From: an uncultured Lachnospiraceae bacterium
Lineage (GTDB): Bacteria; Bacillota; Clostridia; Lachnospirales; Lachnospiraceae
Length of the DNA: 64,000 nt
Assembly (NCBI GenBank): GCA_934351255.1
Contig: CAKRJH010000001.1
Location: 1 to 64,000 of the forward strand
Reading direction: 5' to 3'
The stretch's first letter is position 1; the number at the start of each line of letters is the position of its first letter. Under the pieces are notes generated by a model, which was not told where the DNA came from, made no database searches, and saw only the letters and a program-made list of their open reading frames with translations. The translations under genes were made by a program, and so were the position numbers. This document shows positions 14,598 through 23,613 of this stretch, piece after piece.

Positions 14598-15922
14598 GAC
14601 GTATTCGTATAGAGTGTGTGTACCAGCACCAGCAGCACGGGAACACAGCAGATGATCCAGGTGACCGGCTCGCAGAAGCAGATGGCCAGATAGCCAAATG
14701 GCCCCACAAAGAACAGGATCGCGACCAGTTTGCCGAGCATTTCCAGAAGACTTGCGACGACGGTGATCCACTGTTTGCTGATGCCCTGGAGGACATTGCG
14801 GATCACACAGAGCACGACCAGCGCATAGTAAAATGGGGTGTTGATACGCAGATAGCGGCTGCCCCAGTCCAGGATGGCCGGATTGTGGCTGCCCGTGACT
14901 CCGTAGATAAAGAAGCGGGAGCCGATCCACATGATAATGATCAGAAGCGTAGACCAGACAAATCCCATGAGGATGGCCAGGCGTGTGCCGGTGCGGATGC
15001 GGTCCATCCGGCCGGCTCCGAAGTTCTGGCCGGTGAACGTGGTCATGGTGGCAGAGAGTGTGGACACCGGCATCATACAGAGCTCAGTGATCTTGCGGGC
15101 GGCGACATGGGCGGCAATGATATTGTCTCCCAGTCCGTTGATGCCCATCTGCAGGATCACGGAGCCGACATTGACAATGGCGTACATCAGTGCCATGGAC
15201 ATTCCCATGGTAAACATGCGTTTCAGAAGTCCTGCATCCAGCGTGATATGCCTTCTTTGCGGCAGGATCTGCGGACAGAAGCGCAGGACATAGAGCGTGC
15301 AGAGAATGACGGAGACAAGCTGTGCCAGAAGCGTGGCGTATGCAGCTCCACGGATTCCCATAGAGAATCTGGAGATGAACAGCAGATCGAGACCGATATT
15401 GAGCAGGGAGGAAATGATCAGGAAGACCAGGGGGATCACGGTATTGCCAAGAGCGCGCAGAATACCCGAAATGGCATTGTAAGCGGCGGTGATGAGCAGA
15501 CCGGCCGTGATAATGATAATGTAGGAATACGCCTGATCAAACAGAGAATCCGATATCCTCAGGAGTCTCATAAACGGTTTCATAAGCAGGCAGCCTGTCA
15601 GTGTCAGGAAGGCAGTCACTCCGAGGATCAGCTCCAGGGCAGCCGCAATATTGCGCTTCATCTGCTCGTCATTGCCGGAGCCGAAGGCCTGTGCGACGAG
15701 GATGGAGCAGCCGGACGAGATGCCGATGCACAGGGACAGGAGCAGATTGTAGATGGAACTGACACTGCCCACGGCGGCCAGCGCCTGATCGCCCAGGATG
15801 TGTCCCACGATCGTGGTGTCCGCCAGGTTGTAGATCTGTTGGAAAAGATTGCTGACAAACAGCGGAATGGCAAAGGATATGATCAGGGAAAAGATGTTTC
15901 CTTTGGTTAAATCTTGTTTCAT
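14582..15922 (-). CDS. MATE family efflux transporter
   Basis: This 446-residue polytopic membrane protein has the MATE fold. It begins MKQDLTKGNIFSLIISFAIP and contains LVSNLFQQIYNLADTTIVG-type sequence with DTTIVGHILGDQALAAVGSV. That pattern is typical of the DinF-like/NorM bacterial subgroup with cation-coupled export. The start at 15,922 has AAAGGAAC upstream on the minus strand; longer upstream readings lack a ribosome site. A 430-codon open frame on the plus strand here is only the shadow of this gene. The substrate is unknown. The gene is transcribed alone. Confidence 0.9.
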   Translation of the reverse strand: MKQDLTKGNIFSLIISFAIPLFVSNLFQQIYNLADTTIVGHILGDQALAAVGSVSSIYNLLLSLCIGISSGCSILVAQAFGSGNDEQMKRNIAAALELILGVTAFLTLTGCLLMKPFMRLLRISDSLFDQAYSYIIIITAGLLITAAYNAISGILRALGNTVIPLVFLIISSLLNIGLDLLFISRFSMGIRGAAYATLLAQLVSVILCTLYVLRFCPQILPQRRHITLDAGLLKRMFTMGMSMALMYAIVNVGSVILQMGINGLGDNIIAAHVAARKITELCMMPVSTLSATMTTFTGQNFGAGRMDRIRTGTRLAILMGFVWSTLLIIIMWIGSRFFIYGVTGSHNPAILDWGSRYLRINTPFYYALVVLCVIRNVLQGISKQWITVVASLLEMLGKLVAILFFVGPFGYLAICFCEPVTWIICCVPVLLVLVHTLYTNTSKREA

Positions 15923-16108
15923 AGGAAGTTCCTTTCGTTCGTTGTGTTCAATATTTCTATACAATAATCTGCTGTTTTTTGTCGATTTGAAAAACAGCAT
16001 GGATAATATACAGGAATTTACCGGAAAAATCAACCATTTGTTGATTTACAAGCCATGGGGAATGTAGTAAAATGGTCACACGTCAAATTTAGGAAAGGAG
16101 ATACCATT

Positions 16109-16213
16109 ATGATTAGAAATGTAGTGATGAAGCATAGGATTGTTACAGCAAACAAAGCAGCAATATTGTCGGTTCATGTATGTGCGGAAAAGAAGAGGGA
16201 GTTTATCGGATAA
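16109..16213 (+). CDS. Micro-ORF (34 codons) with strong ribosome site
   Basis: AAAGGAG is well placed before an ATG that opens 34 codons: MIRNVVMKHRIVTANKAAIL, then SVHVCAEKKREFIG. The peptide is basic, has one cysteine and no signal peptide or double-glycine leader. It is followed by a terminator and then by the Xre/ABC exporter operon. It could be a leader peptide, an exported or signalling peptide, or chance. A possible promoter, TTGATT-N18-TAGTAA, lies at 16,041-16,070. Confidence 0.4.
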   Translation: MIRNVVMKHRIVTANKAAILSVHVCAEKKREFIG

Positions 16214-16228
16214 TAGGAATGAACGCAT

Positions 16229-16260
16229 CGCATCGAACTTGTTGAGGTGCGAATTTTTTT
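16229..16260 (+). terminator. Terminator or attenuator between the micro-ORF and the Xre gene
   Basis: CGCATC (16,229-16,234) pairs with GGTGCG (16,246-16,251, one T-G pair), followed by AATTTTTTT. The stem is short, so termination may be partial. This would make it an attenuator for the downstream operon. Confidence 0.55.
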
Positions 16261-16272
16261 ACCCACCGACAT

Positions 16273-16284
16273 GAACGTATGTTC
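16273..16284. promoter_or_regulatory. LexA/SOS-box-like palindrome upstream of the Xre/ABC operon
   Basis: GAAC-GTAT-GTTC, followed by G, matches the Gram-positive LexA box (CGAAC-N4-GTTCG) except for the first base. It lies 18 bases before the Xre start and immediately before the AGAGGAG ribosome site. The Xre protein itself is an alternative binder. Confidence 0.5.
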
Positions 16285-16301
16285 GATAGAGGAGAGGCAT
16301 A

Positions 16302-16514
16302 ATGATCGGTGAAAAAATCAGAAAATTGAGGAAAGAGAATCAAGTGACACAGGAGGAACTGGCGGCACACCTCAGGGTGACATACCAGGCAGTGAGTAAG
16401 TGGGAGACCGGCAGATCGGAGCCGGATATTTTGCTTCTGCCACAGATCGCAAATTTCTTTCATGTGAGCATTGACGAGCTGTTTGAACAGGAGGACAGCG
16501 GGGAGAGGAAGTGA
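16302..16514 (+). CDS. Xre-family transcriptional regulator
   Basis: A single-domain Cro/CI HTH protein of 70 residues: MIGEKIRKLRKENQVTQEEL, then VTYQAVSKWETGRSEPDI, then a helix with FFHVSIDELFE. The motif QAVSKWE is the classic recognition helix of Firmicutes Xre regulators that control adjacent transporters. The start has GGAGAGG upstream. Its stop is four bases before the GTG of the first ABC exporter, so it is the first gene of a three-gene operon and probably its regulator. Confidence 0.88.
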   Translation: MIGEKIRKLRKENQVTQEELAAHLRVTYQAVSKWETGRSEPDILLLPQIANFFHVSIDELFEQEDSGERK

Positions 16515-16518
16515 GAGA

Positions 16519-18333
16519 GTGGAGAAGAAAAAGTACGGAATTACAAAGAGCATCATGAATGCAATGGGAATCATATACCGGGCGGATCCTGCGTTTGTAT
16601 GGTTTTCCTTTTACAAAAATATTTCGGAGAGCATCTTTAATGCTCTGTTCGATATTTATCTGATCAAATATATCTATGAGTGTATTCAGAATGGCATTGA
16701 GTACCGCAGTCTGGTGCGCATTGTTCTGATCTTTGCGGCAGTGCATGTGGTGATCCACTTTGTATCCGCGTATCACAGCTATTGTATGAAGATTTCGGAG
16801 ATGAAGGTATACCGTTACATATTCCGCGGCATTATGAAGCGTGCCAAGAAGGTGGAACTGCGCCAGTATGAAGATCCGGATTTCTATGATAATTTTTCGA
16901 GGGCATTGGATGAGTCCCTGTTGATGGGAATGTGGGGCATGGTGTTTGCCACGCTCGGGATTGGCAGCCTCTGCGGTGGTGTGGTGGCGCTGATTCTTCT
17001 GGCCGGGGTGGATCCATGGCTGATCCTGTTTGTCATTCCACCGGTGATCGGCAGTCTGTATCTGGGGATGAAAGAGAGTTCGCAGCAGTTTGCGGCGAGG
17101 CAGGCAGAGACGCCGGGCAAGCGCAGGATGGAATATGCCAAGCGTGTCTTCTATGAGAAGAAGTACGCGGCGGAACTGCGTCTGTATCCTATGGCGGAGC
17201 TGATGTTTGAGACGCACCGGGAGGGATATACAGACCGTGCGGACAAGAATGAAATGCATTGGAGGAGGATTGGATTTTACCGGATCCTGGAGACGCTGTT
17301 GTTTGCCGGGATCGTGACCATGGGCTGTTATCTTTATATTACCTACCGGCTCAAGGTTGGAGGCAGCCAGGCACTGGCAGCCTATGTGGCGATGATCGCC
17401 GCGGTGACCTGGATCGTCTATTCGATCAGCGGAGCCATTGACGATATTTCGCGTTCGGGAAAGTTCTGTATGTTCATGAACTATATTACGGAATTCATGC
17501 ATTGTCCGGTGGAAGGGGAGTCTGAGAAGGCAGTACAGCCACAGGGGGATATGGGAGAGATCCGCATGGAGCATATATCATACAGGTACGATGGAAGTGA
17601 CCAGTTGATCATCCGGGATCTGAACCTTCATGTGAAGCAGGGAGAGCATGTGGCGCTGGTCGGGGAGAACGGAGCCGGAAAGACGACGCTGATGAAGCTG
17701 CTGATGGGGCTGTATCCGCTGAGTGAAGGACGTATTGTGGCCGGAGGAAGACCGGTGCAGGAGTATGATCCGGGGGCTTACCGGGATTGTTTCGGAACAG
17801 TTTTTCAGGATTTTCAGATCTTTTCCCTGCCTCTGGGTGAGAATGTACTGATGCGTGAACCGCAGACGGAGGCCGACCGCAGGCTGGTGATCGATTCTCT
17901 GGAGAAAGCGCAGTTTGGGGAGGTTCTGGAGAAACTGCCGCAGGGGATCGATACCTGTCTGACCAAAGAATTTGATGAGCAGGGATTTGTCTGCTCGGGC
18001 GGTCAGGCGCAGAAGATCGCGATCGCCAGAGTCTTTGCCAAAGATCCGGAGGTGGTGATCCTGGATGAGCCATCCAGCGCACTGGATCCGATCGCCGAGT
18101 ACAATATGTACTGCAATATGATGGAAGCCTCCCGCGGAAAGACGGTATTTTTCATCTCTCACCGGATGTCGTCGGCACGTATGGCTGACCGGATCCTGTT
18201 TCTGGAGCATGGACATATCGTGGAGGAGGGAACCCATGAAGAACTGATGAAAAAGAATGGAAGATATGCGCAGATGTTCCGTCTGCAGGCACAGAACTAC
18301 CAGTATCCGGGAGGTGAGACCGTATATGAATAA
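16519..18333 (+). CDS. ABC exporter subunit (fused permease/ATPase), first of pair
   Basis: This 604-residue half-transporter has an N-terminal six-helix membrane domain (about 1-320) and a C-terminal ATPase. Walker A is GENGAGKTT, the signature is degenerate (CSGGQAQK instead of LSGGQ), and Walker B is VVILDEPSSALDP, followed by the switch SHR. The coupling region EYAKRVFYEKKYAAELRLYP is shared with its partner. The GTG start at 16,519 has GGGAGAGGAAG upstream. It overlaps the second subunit by 8 bases and very likely forms a heterodimer with it. Peptide or lipid-like substrates are typical, but the cargo is unknown. Confidence 0.87.
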   Translation: MEKKKYGITKSIMNAMGIIYRADPAFVWFSFYKNISESIFNALFDIYLIKYIYECIQNGIEYRSLVRIVLIFAAVHVVIHFVSAYHSYCMKISEMKVYRYIFRGIMKRAKKVELRQYEDPDFYDNFSRALDESLLMGMWGMVFATLGIGSLCGGVVALILLAGVDPWLILFVIPPVIGSLYLGMKESSQQFAARQAETPGKRRMEYAKRVFYEKKYAAELRLYPMAELMFETHREGYTDRADKNEMHWRRIGFYRILETLLFAGIVTMGCYLYITYRLKVGGSQALAAYVAMIAAVTWIVYSISGAIDDISRSGKFCMFMNYITEFMHCPVEGESEKAVQPQGDMGEIRMEHISYRYDGSDQLIIRDLNLHVKQGEHVALVGENGAGKTTLMKLLMGLYPLSEGRIVAGGRPVQEYDPGAYRDCFGTVFQDFQIFSLPLGENVLMREPQTEADRRLVIDSLEKAQFGEVLEKLPQGIDTCLTKEFDEQGFVCSGGQAQKIAIARVFAKDPEVVILDEPSSALDPIAEYNMYCNMMEASRGKTVFFISHRMSSARMADRILFLEHGHIVEEGTHEELMKKNGRYAQMFRLQAQNYQYPGGETVYE

Positions 18334-20164
18334 GAAAGAACAAAAATTGCCGATTTCCCGTATCCTGGGCAATTATGGCTATATTCTGCGCTACTGCTTC
18401 CGGAAGGATGCCAGACTGATCATCATGATCTTCTGTGCTTTTGTGGCAGGCGGTGTGGGGTATGGATGTATTGATACCTTGTTTATCCGGGCGTTTATCA
18501 ATTACCTTTCCCAGGATGCCTATACCTATGCGCAGACGTGCAGGCTGGTCGTCATGGGGACGCTGGGACTGGCTGCGCTCATGACGCTGGAGCGGTGCAC
18601 AGAGAGTTTCAGCAGACCACGGATGATCCGTCTGACCGGTATGATGCAGCAGGAGATGCTGCGCAAGGTGGCGAGGATCGATCTGATCTGTTATGACTGT
18701 GATACCTATTATGATGATTTTGTGGTGTCGGCATCCCAGCTGGAGGAGATGGTCGAGATGGCGATCTACGATCTGGGAGCGATCGGAGAACATGCCGTGA
18801 CGGTGCTGGTGCTTTCCGGCCTGATCACATCGCTGTCGCCGATGATCGCATTGTTCCCTGTTCTTGGTTTTCTGATCAATATGGTGTCCAGATTCCGCAT
18901 TATGGATCTGGAGTATCGCTATGATGTCGAGAAGAAGACGATCATGAGGCGTGCTGACTATTCCAAGAGAGTTTTCTATCAGCCGGAGTACGCCAAGGAG
19001 ATCAAGTTATCGCACATTGAGGTTCCGCTGGAGAAGCAGTTTGAACAGGCGGTGGACGAGACGATCCGGGTTTCCAGAACCTATGGCTGGAAGATCTCCG
19101 TGTGGTCAGTGGTCAACTGGGTCAGTGTCTTTACTGTGCTTTCCCATGTCTGCGTGCCGCTGTATCTCGGATTCCTGGCACTGGTGCGCCGCTCCATCGG
19201 ACTGGGCGAGGTCGCCGCCCTGAACAATGCGCAGGGGACGATCCGTGACCGTCTGGATGCGATCAATTACTGTGCGCAGAGAATCCAGAAAGCGGGGCTG
19301 TTCTGTGAGCGGTTCCGGCGCTTTATGGATTACGAGAGTCAGATCGAGAAAAAACAGGGGACGACTGCAATTCCTCAAAAGCACGGAGCCATTGAGGTGA
19401 AGGACCTCTCCTTCCGGTATGATGGGGCAGAGAGGGACACACTGAAACATGTCAGTATGAGGATAGAGCCCGGACAGAGGGTCGCTTTTGTCGGTGAAAA
19501 CGGAGCCGGCAAATCCACGTTTGTCAAGCTGCTCATGCGTCTGTATGACGTGACGCAGGGAAGCATCTGTTATGGAGGGCATGACATCCGTGAATATACC
19601 ACGGATGAATACCGGGAACTGTTCGGATCGGTCTTTCAGGATTATCAGATCTATGCAGCTTCTGTGGCGGAAAATGTGATGATGCAAAAGACCGGGGAGG
19701 ACGATGCGTTCCCGGTGCGTCAGGCATTGTCGCAGGCGGGATTTGCAGAGCGCCTGCAGACGCTTCCGCAGGGGGAAGATACCATGCTTACCCGTGAGTT
19801 TTCCAAGGAGGGAGTCAGTCTGTCCGGAGGGGAGGCTCAGAAGGTGGCCATTGCCCGGATGTTTGCCAAAAAGGAGCGGATGCATGTGGCGATTCTGGAT
19901 GAGCCGTCCAGCGCACTCGATCCGCGTGCCGAATATGAACTGAACAAAAATATGATGGAAAAGGCGGGGGATGCGACGATCATCTTTATCTCCCACCGTC
20001 TCTCGACGACGAGGGATGCGGACTGCATCTACATGTTTGAACATGGGCAGATCGTGGAACAGGGAACCCATGAGGAACTGATGCGTCTCCACGGCAGATA
20101 TGCCGAGATGTTTATCTGTCAGGCAAAGTATTATCAGGATCAGGAGATGCTGGCTGCCGAGTAG
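18326..20164 (+). CDS. ABC exporter subunit (fused permease/ATPase), second of pair
   Basis: This 612-residue partner of the preceding gene also has six membrane helices followed by an ATPase. Walker A is GENGAGKST, the signature is LSGGEAQK, Walker B is VAILDEPSSALDP, and the switch region is SHRLSTTRDAD. The segment DYSKRVFYQPEYAKEIKLSH parallels the same segment of the first subunit. One subunit has CSGGQ and the other LSGGE, which suggests asymmetric ATP sites. The ATG overlaps the preceding stop region, with GGGAGGTGA upstream. No precursor peptide, immunity or modification gene is adjacent apart from the micro-ORF at 16,109. Confidence 0.87.
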   Translation: MNKKEQKLPISRILGNYGYILRYCFRKDARLIIMIFCAFVAGGVGYGCIDTLFIRAFINYLSQDAYTYAQTCRLVVMGTLGLAALMTLERCTESFSRPRMIRLTGMMQQEMLRKVARIDLICYDCDTYYDDFVVSASQLEEMVEMAIYDLGAIGEHAVTVLVLSGLITSLSPMIALFPVLGFLINMVSRFRIMDLEYRYDVEKKTIMRRADYSKRVFYQPEYAKEIKLSHIEVPLEKQFEQAVDETIRVSRTYGWKISVWSVVNWVSVFTVLSHVCVPLYLGFLALVRRSIGLGEVAALNNAQGTIRDRLDAINYCAQRIQKAGLFCERFRRFMDYESQIEKKQGTTAIPQKHGAIEVKDLSFRYDGAERDTLKHVSMRIEPGQRVAFVGENGAGKSTFVKLLMRLYDVTQGSICYGGHDIREYTTDEYRELFGSVFQDYQIYAASVAENVMMQKTGEDDAFPVRQALSQAGFAERLQTLPQGEDTMLTREFSKEGVSLSGGEAQKVAIARMFAKKERMHVAILDEPSSALDPRAEYELNKNMMEKAGDATIIFISHRLSTTRDADCIYMFEHGQIVEQGTHEELMRLHGRYAEMFICQAKYYQDQEMLAAE

Positions 20165-20247
20165 TAGATTTTTTTCAGTTTGTCTATCACTTTGAGACAG
20201 ATTATGATATGATACACTTAACAAAAGAAAGGTTAAGGTAAATAGTT

Positions 20248-23200
20248 ATGCCAAAGAGAGATGACATCAATAAAGTATTGATTATTGGTTCCGGTCCGAT
20301 TGTGATCGGACAGGCATGTGAGTTTGATTATTCCGGCACACAGGCGTGTAAAGCCCTGAAGAAATTAGGCTACGAGATCGTGCTGGTGAATTCCAACCCG
20401 GCGACGATCATGACGGATCCGGAGACAGCAGATGTCACATACATTGAGCCTCTGAATGTGGAGCGTCTGGAGCAGATCATTGCCAAGGAGCGCCCGGATG
20501 CGGTGCTTCCGAACCTGGGAGGACAGTCCGGTCTGAATCTGTGTTCTGAGCTGTACAAAGAGGGGATTCTGGACAAGTATCATGTGCAGGTGATCGGTGT
20601 GCAGGCGGATGCCATCGAGCGTGGCGAGGATCGTATCGAGTTCAAGAAAACCATGGATGAGCTTGGCATTGAGATGGCCAGGAGTGAGGTTTCCTATTCT
20701 GTGGAGGAGGCGCTGGCGATCGCGGATCGTCTGGGATATCCGGTGGTTCTGCGTCCGGCCTACACGATGGGGGGAGCCGGCGGCGGACTGGTCTACAACA
20801 AAGAGGAATTAAAGACTGTCTGCGCGAGAGGCCTGCAGGCCAGTCTGGTAGGACAGGTTCTGGTCGAGGAGTCCATTCTGGGCTGGGAAGAGCTGGAGCT
20901 GGAAGTGGTTCGTGACGTGGATGGCAATATGATCACAGTCTGCTTTATCGAGAACATTGATCCGCTGGGAGTACATACCGGTGATTCCTTCTGTTCTGCA
21001 CCGATGCTGACGATCTCCGAGGAGACACAGAAGAAACTGCAGGAGCAGGCGTATGCGATCGTGGATCGTGTACAGGTAGTCGGTGGCACCAATGTACAGT
21101 TTGCGCATGATCCGGTTTCCGACCGCATCGTGGTCATTGAGATCAATCCGAGAACATCACGTTCTTCTGCACTGGCTTCCAAGGCGACCGGATTCCCAAT
21201 CGCACTGGTATCTGCTATGCTGGCCTGTGGACTGACCCTGAAGGACATTCCATGTGGCAAGTACGGAACACTGGATCAGTATGTTCCGGACGGAGATTAT
21301 GTTGTGATCAAATTTGCGCGCTGGGCATTTGAGAAGTTCAAGGGTGTAGAGGACAAGCTGGGCACCCAGATGAGAGCGGTCGGCGAGGTCATGAGCATTG
21401 GAAAGAACTACAAGGAAGCGTTCCAGAAGGCCATCCGTTCTCTGGAGACCGGACGCTATGGACTGGGACATGCCAAGAATTTTGACACCCTCTCCAAGGA
21501 GGAACTGTTAAAGAAACTGATCACCCCGTCTTCCGAGCGACACTTCATTATGTATGAAGCTCTGAGAAAGGGAGCTACGGTACAGGAGATCTTCGAGATC
21601 ACCAAGGTGAAAGAATACTTCATCCAGCAGATGAAGGAACTGGTAGAAGAAGAGGAAAGCCTGATCGCGGGCAAGGGTTCCCTGCCGGCAGACGAGGCAC
21701 TGATCCGGGCCAAGAAGGATGGATTCTCCGACAAGTATCTGAGCCAGATCCTGGAGATTCCGGAGGACGATATCCGCAACCGCCGCATCGAGCTTGGCTG
21801 TGAGGAGGCATGGGAAGGTGTGCATGTATCCGGTACACAGGACAGCGCATATTATTATTCCACCTACAATGCCGAGGATCACAGCACGGTATCTGACCGT
21901 AAGAAGATCATGATCCTGGGTGGTGGTCCAAACCGTATCGGACAGGGTATCGAGTTCGATTACTGTTGTGTACATGCGGCACTGGCATTGAAGAAACTGG
22001 GCTTTGAGACGATCATTGTCAACTGTAATCCGGAGACGGTTTCCACGGACTATGACACCTCTGACAAACTGTATTTTGAGCCATTGACATTGGAAGATGT
22101 CCTGGCAATCTATAAGAAGGAGCAGCCGCTGGGCGTGATCGCGCAGTTTGGCGGGCAGACTCCTCTGAATCTGGCGGCTGAGCTGGAGAAAAACGGTGTG
22201 AAGATCCTCGGAACCTCTCCTGAGGTGATCGATCTGGCGGAGGACAGAGATCTGTTCCGTGCCATGATGGACAAACTGGAGATCCCGATGCCGGAAGCCG
22301 GCATGGCGGTCAATGTGGAGGAGGCCATGGAGATCGCGCACAAGATCGGATATCCTGTCATGGTTCGTCCGTCCTATGTGCTGGGGGGCCGGGGCATGGA
22401 GGTCGTTTACGACGATGAATCCATGACCGATTACATGAAGGCAGCAGTCGGTGTGACACCTGATCGACCGATCCTGATCGACCGTTTCCTGAATCACGCG
22501 CTGGAGTGCGAGGCAGATGCGATCAGTGACGGAGAGCATGCATTTGTGCCGGCTGTCATGGAGCATGTGGAGCTGGCCGGTGTACATTCCGGAGATTCCG
22601 CTTGTATCATTCCATCCGTGCACATTTCCGAGGAGAACATTGCCACGATCAAGGAATATACGAGAAAGATCGCGGAGGAGATGCATGTACGCGGTCTGAT
22701 GAATATGCAGTATGCGATCGAGAACGGAACTGTCTATGTGCTGGAGGCCAATCCGAGAGCATCCAGAACCGTTCCGCTGGTTTCCAAGGTATGTAATGTG
22801 CGCATGGTACCACTTGCTACCGATATCATTACTTCTGAACTGACGGGAAGACCTTCACCGGTTCCTTCTCTGAAAGAGAACCACATTCCATATTATGGAG
22901 TGAAAGAGGCTGCCTTTCCATTCAATATGTTCCAGGAGGTTGACCCGATCCTCGGACCGGAGATGCGTTCTACCGGCGAGGTGCTTGGCCTTTCTCCATC
23001 CTATGGCGAGGCATTCTTAAAGGCGCAGGAGGGCGTGGGATCCAAACTCCCAATGTCCGGCAAGGTACTGATCTCTGTCAATCGCAAGGACAAGGCGGAG
23101 ATCGTCGAAGTCGCCAAGGCATACCACGACAATGGATTTGAGATTGTTGCCACCGGCAATACCTATGATCTGATCACGGGCGCAGGCATTCCGGCAGAGA

Positions 23201-23463
23201 AGATCAAGAAGCTGTCCGAGGGCAGACCCAATATACTTGATGGCATCACCAACGGTGATTTTGCCATGATCGTGAATTCACCGGTTGGAAAAGACAGCCA
23301 CAATGATGACAGTTATCTGCGCAAGGCTGCGATCAAGACCAGAACACCGTACATGACGACGGTGGCGGCAGCCAGAGCAGCAATCGAGGGCATCTCTTAC
23401 CTGAAGAAGCATGAGTCCAGTGATATCAAGAGTATTCAGGCGCTTCACAGCGAAATTAAATAA
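20248..23463 (+). CDS. carB: Carbamoyl-phosphate synthase, large subunit
   Basis: CarB makes carbamoyl phosphate from bicarbonate, ammonia (from the small subunit) and two ATP, for arginine and pyrimidines. The 1,071-residue protein has two ATP-grasp halves. The first begins KVLIIGSGPIVIGQACEFDY; the second begins KKIMILGGGPNRIGQGIEFD at about residue 551. It ends with the MGS-like allosteric domain (PYMTTVAAARAAIEGISYL). The start has AGG nine bases upstream. carA is not adjacent, and the gene stands alone in its transcription unit. Its last 170 bases contain the source sequence of the ghost at 25,298. Confidence 0.97.
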   Translation: MPKRDDINKVLIIGSGPIVIGQACEFDYSGTQACKALKKLGYEIVLVNSNPATIMTDPETADVTYIEPLNVERLEQIIAKERPDAVLPNLGGQSGLNLCSELYKEGILDKYHVQVIGVQADAIERGEDRIEFKKTMDELGIEMARSEVSYSVEEALAIADRLGYPVVLRPAYTMGGAGGGLVYNKEELKTVCARGLQASLVGQVLVEESILGWEELELEVVRDVDGNMITVCFIENIDPLGVHTGDSFCSAPMLTISEETQKKLQEQAYAIVDRVQVVGGTNVQFAHDPVSDRIVVIEINPRTSRSSALASKATGFPIALVSAMLACGLTLKDIPCGKYGTLDQYVPDGDYVVIKFARWAFEKFKGVEDKLGTQMRAVGEVMSIGKNYKEAFQKAIRSLETGRYGLGHAKNFDTLSKEELLKKLITPSSERHFIMYEALRKGATVQEIFEITKVKEYFIQQMKELVEEEESLIAGKGSLPADEALIRAKKDGFSDKYLSQILEIPEDDIRNRRIELGCEEAWEGVHVSGTQDSAYYYSTYNAEDHSTVSDRKKIMILGGGPNRIGQGIEFDYCCVHAALALKKLGFETIIVNCNPETVSTDYDTSDKLYFEPLTLEDVLAIYKKEQPLGVIAQFGGQTPLNLAAELEKNGVKILGTSPEVIDLAEDRDLFRAMMDKLEIPMPEAGMAVNVEEAMEIAHKIGYPVMVRPSYVLGGRGMEVVYDDESMTDYMKAAVGVTPDRPILIDRFLNHALECEADAISDGEHAFVPAVMEHVELAGVHSGDSACIIPSVHISEENIATIKEYTRKIAEEMHVRGLMNMQYAIENGTVYVLEANPRASRTVPLVSKVCNVRMVPLATDIITSELTGRPSPVPSLKENHIPYYGVKEAAFPFNMFQEVDPILGPEMRSTGEVLGLSPSYGEAFLKAQEGVGSKLPMSGKVLISVNRKDKAEIVEVAKAYHDNGFEIVATGNTYDLITGAGIPAEKIKKLSEGRPNILDGITNGDFAMIVNSPVGKDSHNDDSYLRKAAIKTRTPYMTTVAAARAAIEGISYLKKHESSDIKSIQALHSEIK

Positions 23464-23486
23464 TTCTTTCTGAGAGAAAAAACAGG

Positions 23487-23521
23487 AAAAGCCGGTGCTT
23501 GGTTTAGCACCGGCTTTTTTA
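23487..23521 (+). terminator. Rho-independent terminator of carB
   Basis: AAAAGCCGGTGCT (23,487-23,499) pairs with AGCACCGGCTTTT (23,506-23,518) around a six-base loop and ends in a T run. Confidence 0.92.
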
Positions 23522-23561
23522 GCGTATAGGAAAATGCTCGTAGTGTAGAGGGAAGCCAACG

Positions 23562-23613
23562 AGAATTGCGAAGCAATTCTTGGAGGGCAAAACGCTGGTT
23601 TTGCCCTTTTTTA
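23562..23613. repeat. Dispersed terminator repeat, copy 1
   Basis: A small hairpin AGAATTGC-GAA-GCAATTCT (23,562-23,580) precedes AGGGCAAAA (23,584-23,592) pairing with TTTTGCCCT (23,599-23,607) and a T run. The 30 bases from 23,584 to 23,613 recur exactly at 42,416-42,445 after tRNA-Leu. A degenerate copy lies at 54,882. It can terminate in both directions and overlaps the end of the minus-strand TetR gene. Confidence 0.85.

Noticed and set aside
14618..15910. 430-codon open frame on the plus strand
   Set aside because: It is exactly antisense to the MATE gene, has a composition rich in Asp, His, Gln and Gly typical of antisense shadows, and has no ribosome site.
21508..22686. 392-codon minus-strand frame inside carB
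   Set aside because: It is the antisense reading of a conserved gene and has no family resemblance.
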